Assembly: GCA_020024235.1 (NCBI GenBank)
Contig: JAHHUA010000076.1
Coordinates: forward strand, 1 to 8,028
Reading direction: 5' to 3'
Length of the DNA stretch: 8,028 nt
Origin: Oscillospiraceae bacterium
Lineage (GTDB): Bacteria; Bacillota; Clostridia; Oscillospirales; Ruminococcaceae
This document shows positions 6,179-8,028 of the stretch, in pieces; positions within the stretch are counted from its first letter, which is position 1; the number at the start of each line of letters is the position of its first letter. A program made the position numbers and the translations under genes. The notes beneath the pieces were generated by a model. The model did not search any database. It saw only the letters and a list, made by a program, of their open reading frames with translations, and was not told where the DNA came from.

Positions 6179-6803
6179 GAAAACATTTCATTATCTCATT
6201 GATTTTACTCTTCTCTTTATCATTATCGGCTTGTACTAAATCAAAAATACCAACAGAAACAAGTACCATTATACCTGTACCAGTTACAGAAACCATTGAA
6301 GAAACTTCAACACAAATCACTACATCAGAGCCAGAAACAACGGAAAAATCCACTTCTCAAATTGCAGTTTCAAAGGGAGAAAAAATGAAAATATTTCAAC
6401 TTCTACAACGGCTATACCACAAACTACAGAAGTTAAACCAAAGCAAAAATCTAAACCAATTGAAGATAAAACTACTATCAAAAATGTTTCTGAATCTACT
6501 AAGCTAGATGAAAAAACTACAATTCAGACAACGGAACAAACTACTTAAGAACAGAAAGTAGACATTGATTATTACGTTGACTATGCAAAGAATTACGTAT
6601 TAAATATCGGTTTAACTTACGATGTTAAAGCTATAGAATGTTGGGATAATCCTATTTCTGTTACATCAAAAACCACATCAATTATCGCAAATATCGAAAG
6701 CAGATTGAACAGATACAAGAACATAGAAGGATTTGAATCTGTATGTATTTGGTATGAAAAATGTGGCGAAAACGACTACGATCTATACATCGGTTACGCA
6801 TGA
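6175..6803 (+). pseudogene. Broken lipoprotein gene, likely cargo of the mobile element
   Basis: ATG 6175 overlaps the tnpV stop by four bases and begins a lipoprotein signal peptide with lipobox LSAC (Cys20). A Thr/Ser/Glu-rich linker (TETSTIIPVPVTETIEET and on) follows up to about residue 70. At the A6 run 6380-6385 the sensible reading shifts by -1. The new frame continues the same style of linker (ENISTSTTAIPQTTEVKPK) until an in-frame TAA at 6546-6548, probably a former CAA. It then reads a compact C-terminal domain: DYYVDYAKNYVLNIGLTYDV, IECWDNPI, IESRLNRYK, VCIWYEKCGENDYDLYIGYA, ending at TGA 6801. Without repair or recoding only a truncated 110-residue lipoprotein (ending 6507) is made. 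The family is not one I can name; similar lipoproteins with a Cys/Trp-containing end seem to accompany clostridial mobile elements. With tnpV, this marks a degraded element. Confidence 0.72.
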
Positions 6804-6815
6804 AATAAAAAAAAT

Positions 6816-6856
6816 AAGGCACAGTATTTGGACTTCCAAATCCATTGCTGTGCCTT
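6816..6856. terminator. Bidirectional intrinsic terminator with a nested hairpin
   Basis: AAGGCACAG (6816-6824) pairs perfectly with CTGTGCCTT (6848-6856). Within the loop TTTGGA (6828-6833) pairs with TCCAAA (6836-6841). The minus strand runs on into TATTTTTTTTATTT (mirror of the A tract 6803-6816), making a strong terminator for the DUF262/DUF1524 gene from the right. On the plus strand only GTTT follows, so stopping of the lipoprotein transcript would be weaker. Confidence 0.75.
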
Positions 6857-6913
6857 GTTTAATGTATAGCTTATGTAGAACAAGTTTTTATGTATAATCT
6901 TAGCGAGCAGACC

Positions 6914-6937
6914 ATTTGTATCCTAACGTCCACAAAT
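6914..6937. repeat. Short inverted repeat ATTTGT/ACAAAT
   Basis: ATTTGT (6914-6919) and ACAAAT (6932-6937) form a perfect 6-bp inverted repeat around a 12-base spacer containing CCTAACG. It lies in the 161-base gap between the lipoprotein remnant and the nuclease gene. A role is not evident; it could be a protein-binding site or part of an element end. Confidence 0.3.
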
Positions 6938-6943
6938 ACCTCA

Positions 6944-6959
6944 TTAGGGAACACCCTAA
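6944..6959. repeat. Inverted repeat TTAGGG-AACA-CCCTAA just past the nuclease stop codon
   Basis: A perfect 6-bp stem with a 4-base loop lies 5 bases beyond the TAA of the minus-strand nuclease gene. It lacks a uridine tract on either strand, so it is a poor intrinsic terminator. It may instead be a 3' stability hairpin or a binding site; the strong terminator lies about 90 bases further on. Confidence 0.35.
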
Positions 6960-6964
6960 GACCC

Positions 6965-8028
6965 TTAAACAATATGTTCCTTGTACCAACTAATTACAGC
7001 ATTTCTATCTGAATCAAAAAATTGTGTTGAAACATATACGTCTTGTCCTTTAAAGACAATAGGCTTTTTCCTATATCTTTTTTGTTTAGAGTTTCCCATA
7101 TTATCTGTTCGATTATTTGCTAGAGCGGGATAATCAGTTGCCGAAAATATTCTTTTAGTGAATTTTTTAGACTTTAGATTTTCAATTTCAGAACTATCAA
7201 TTTTATTTTTCGTAATTAAAATCTCCATAAAATTGTAAAACAGTTTTGCTACTGGAATAAAGCCTTCACTCCACGTATCCTCATTATTGATATCAAAAGG
7301 AATTTCTGATAGAGAGAAACTAAAATCATCTACATCGAGTCCCATCTTTATAAGCAAATCTTTAATAAATGACACTATATTATTTGCAGATAAATTTGCT
7401 TCATAAAAAATTCCGCTATTATCAATCTGCTTGCCTTTACGCATATTTCTTTCATCATTAGATATATATATTCTCGTTGCACCTGGAATAGAATAATCTT
7501 TTGCTGCTAGCTCGGTAATAATTTCAGAATCTAGATCATACGCAGTGTTTATTGTTTTGCTCAATAAATCTGCCCAACTAGTAACTTTCGTATGTTCTCC
7601 TACAAAAACAAATTCATCTGGTTTAGTATTTGAAAAATCAAATTCACTATCAACTCCAAAAGAGAGTTCCGTATCTTCATTTAAATCAGAATGCATATCC
7701 ACATACTCAAATTCGTGTATTAAAATATTAGAAAGTATCTTCGCTCTATGTAAAATTGATTTCTCACCCCATTTGTCAGCTGATAACACTTCTTTATTAA
7801 GTATATTAGCTTTAGAGTTATCTTTGATAATTTTCTTCTTTTCGGCAAAAGCTTTCGTCCCTAATTCACTGTTGTGTCCAGTAATGGTCAAATTGCCTAG
7901 TGTATGTAAATACACTTCATATACACTACTATAATTTTCTCCTACTTCTTTTTTCCATACGGCAGCATTTTCTTTCTGAGGTAAAATATGCTCTATTGTA
8001 AGGTTACTTACATCAATGTGTTCTTTTG
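6965..8028 (-). CDS. DUF262/DUF1524 (GmrSD-like) HNH nuclease, C-terminal part (N-terminus beyond right edge)
   Basis: The reading frame is open to the right edge; 353 residues are visible before TAA 6965. The part nearest the edge reads NLTIEHILPQ, then W..EVG, then HTLGNLTITGHNSELGTKAF. This is the DUF1524 HNH-type nuclease core, with His13, Asn45 and Asn52 (visible numbering) as likely metal or catalytic residues. Such domains normally follow an N-terminal DUF262 NTPase, as in GmrSD type IV restriction enzymes that cut modified phage DNA and in related defence proteins such as SspE; that half should lie beyond 8028. About 270 residues follow the nuclease core. One module (about 142-237) has TSWADLL and ANLSANNIVSFIKDLL. 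A C-terminal module (about 262-353) ends KPIVFKGQDVYVSTQFF..ISWYKEH. I do not recognise either confidently. GTG 7915 is not the start, because the motif IEHILPQ lies upstream in frame. The gene adjoins transposon debris, consistent with an acquired defence gene. Confidence 0.8.
   Translation of the reverse strand, partial: KEHIDVSNLTIEHILPQKENAAVWKKEVGENYSSVYEVYLHTLGNLTITGHNSELGTKAFAEKKKIIKDNSKANILNKEVLSADKWGEKSILHRAKILSNILIHEFEYVDMHSDLNEDTELSFGVDSEFDFSNTKPDEFVFVGEHTKVTSWADLLSKTINTAYDLDSEIITELAAKDYSIPGATRIYISNDERNMRKGKQIDNSGIFYEANLSANNIVSFIKDLLIKMGLDVDDFSFSLSEIPFDINNEDTWSEGFIPVAKLFYNFMEILITKNKIDSSEIENLKSKKFTKRIFSATDYPALANNRTDNMGNSKQKRYRKKPIVFKGQDVYVSTQFFDSDRNAVISWYKEHIV

Noticed and set aside
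6156..6353. A 65-codon minus-strand frame over the lipoprotein signal region
   Set aside because: It is opposite a lipobox signal peptide and Thr-rich linker; its Val/Ser-rich sequence is what the reverse of such a linker gives.
5768..6829. TAAGGCAGTATTT (5768-5780) and TAAGGCACAGTATTT (6815-6829) as possible direct repeats bounding the tnpV element
   Set aside because: They differ by a two-base gap, and the right copy is explained as the arm of a terminator hairpin. The left copy has no matching stem. Chance similarity is as likely.
6893..6898. TATAAT at 6893 as a plus-strand promoter for an antisense RNA to the nuclease gene
   Set aside because: No acceptable -35 lies 16 to 18 bases upstream (TTATGT at best), and no transcript or reading frame is suggested.
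7545..7934. A 129-codon plus-strand frame opposite the nuclease gene
   Set aside because: It is a shadow of the DUF1524 frame, whose HNH motifs are unmistakable on the minus strand; it has no ribosome binding site.
1..8028. CRISPR arrays, tRNA or rRNA genes, riboswitches, toxin-antitoxin pairs
   Set aside because: No regularly spaced repeats, no cloverleaf or conserved riboswitch core, and no paired small frames beyond the genes described were found by eye.

Overview
The window looks like chromosomal DNA from a low-G+C (about one third by eye), endospore-forming anaerobic Firmicute of class Clostridia, perhaps of the Oscillospirales type. The main reason is a SipL-like spore-coat morphogenetic protein (DUF3794/SPOCS repeats plus a C-terminal LysM), a protein of clostridial spore formers. 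Gram-positive lipobox signal peptides, strong AAGGAGG-type ribosome binding sites and a TnpV transposon relic fit the same picture.

Layout, left to right. (1) 1-807, minus strand: a lipoprotein cut by the left edge, made of tandem FMN-binding modules like the PplA/Cad lipoproteins of flavin-based extracellular electron transfer. It has a good sigma-A promoter in the divergent gap. (2) 943-2487, plus: the SipL-like coat protein, unusually rich in cysteine. (3) 2459-5420, minus: a tightly packed three-gene operon read right to left, comprising a membrane-fusion adaptor, a MacB/FtsX-type ABC permease and a DUF6873 (pentein-like) protein. No ATPase gene is present. sipL and the DUF6873 gene converge and overlap by 29 bp, and each appears to have its terminator inside the other's coding sequence. 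(4) 5557-5754, plus: a 65-residue cysteine-rich small protein, divergent from the ABC operon. (5) 5820-6803, plus: debris of a mobile element, a decayed tnpV overlapping a lipoprotein gene broken by a frameshift and a nonsense codon, followed by a bidirectional terminator. (6) 6965-8028, minus: the C-terminal part of a DUF262/DUF1524 (GmrSD-like) HNH nuclease, probably phage or foreign-DNA defence, cut by the right edge.

The left two thirds read as core chromosome concerned with the cell and spore surface. The right third is accessory: transposon relic, degraded cargo and a restriction-type gene. I see no tRNA, rRNA, CRISPR array or intact transposase. There is no gene-free stretch above 300 bases; the longest, 6804-6964, holds a terminator and two short inverted repeats. 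No wholly new system is demonstrable here. The strongest leads are the reciprocally embedded terminators, the ATPase-less adaptor/permease/DUF6873 operon and the cysteine-loaded SipL.
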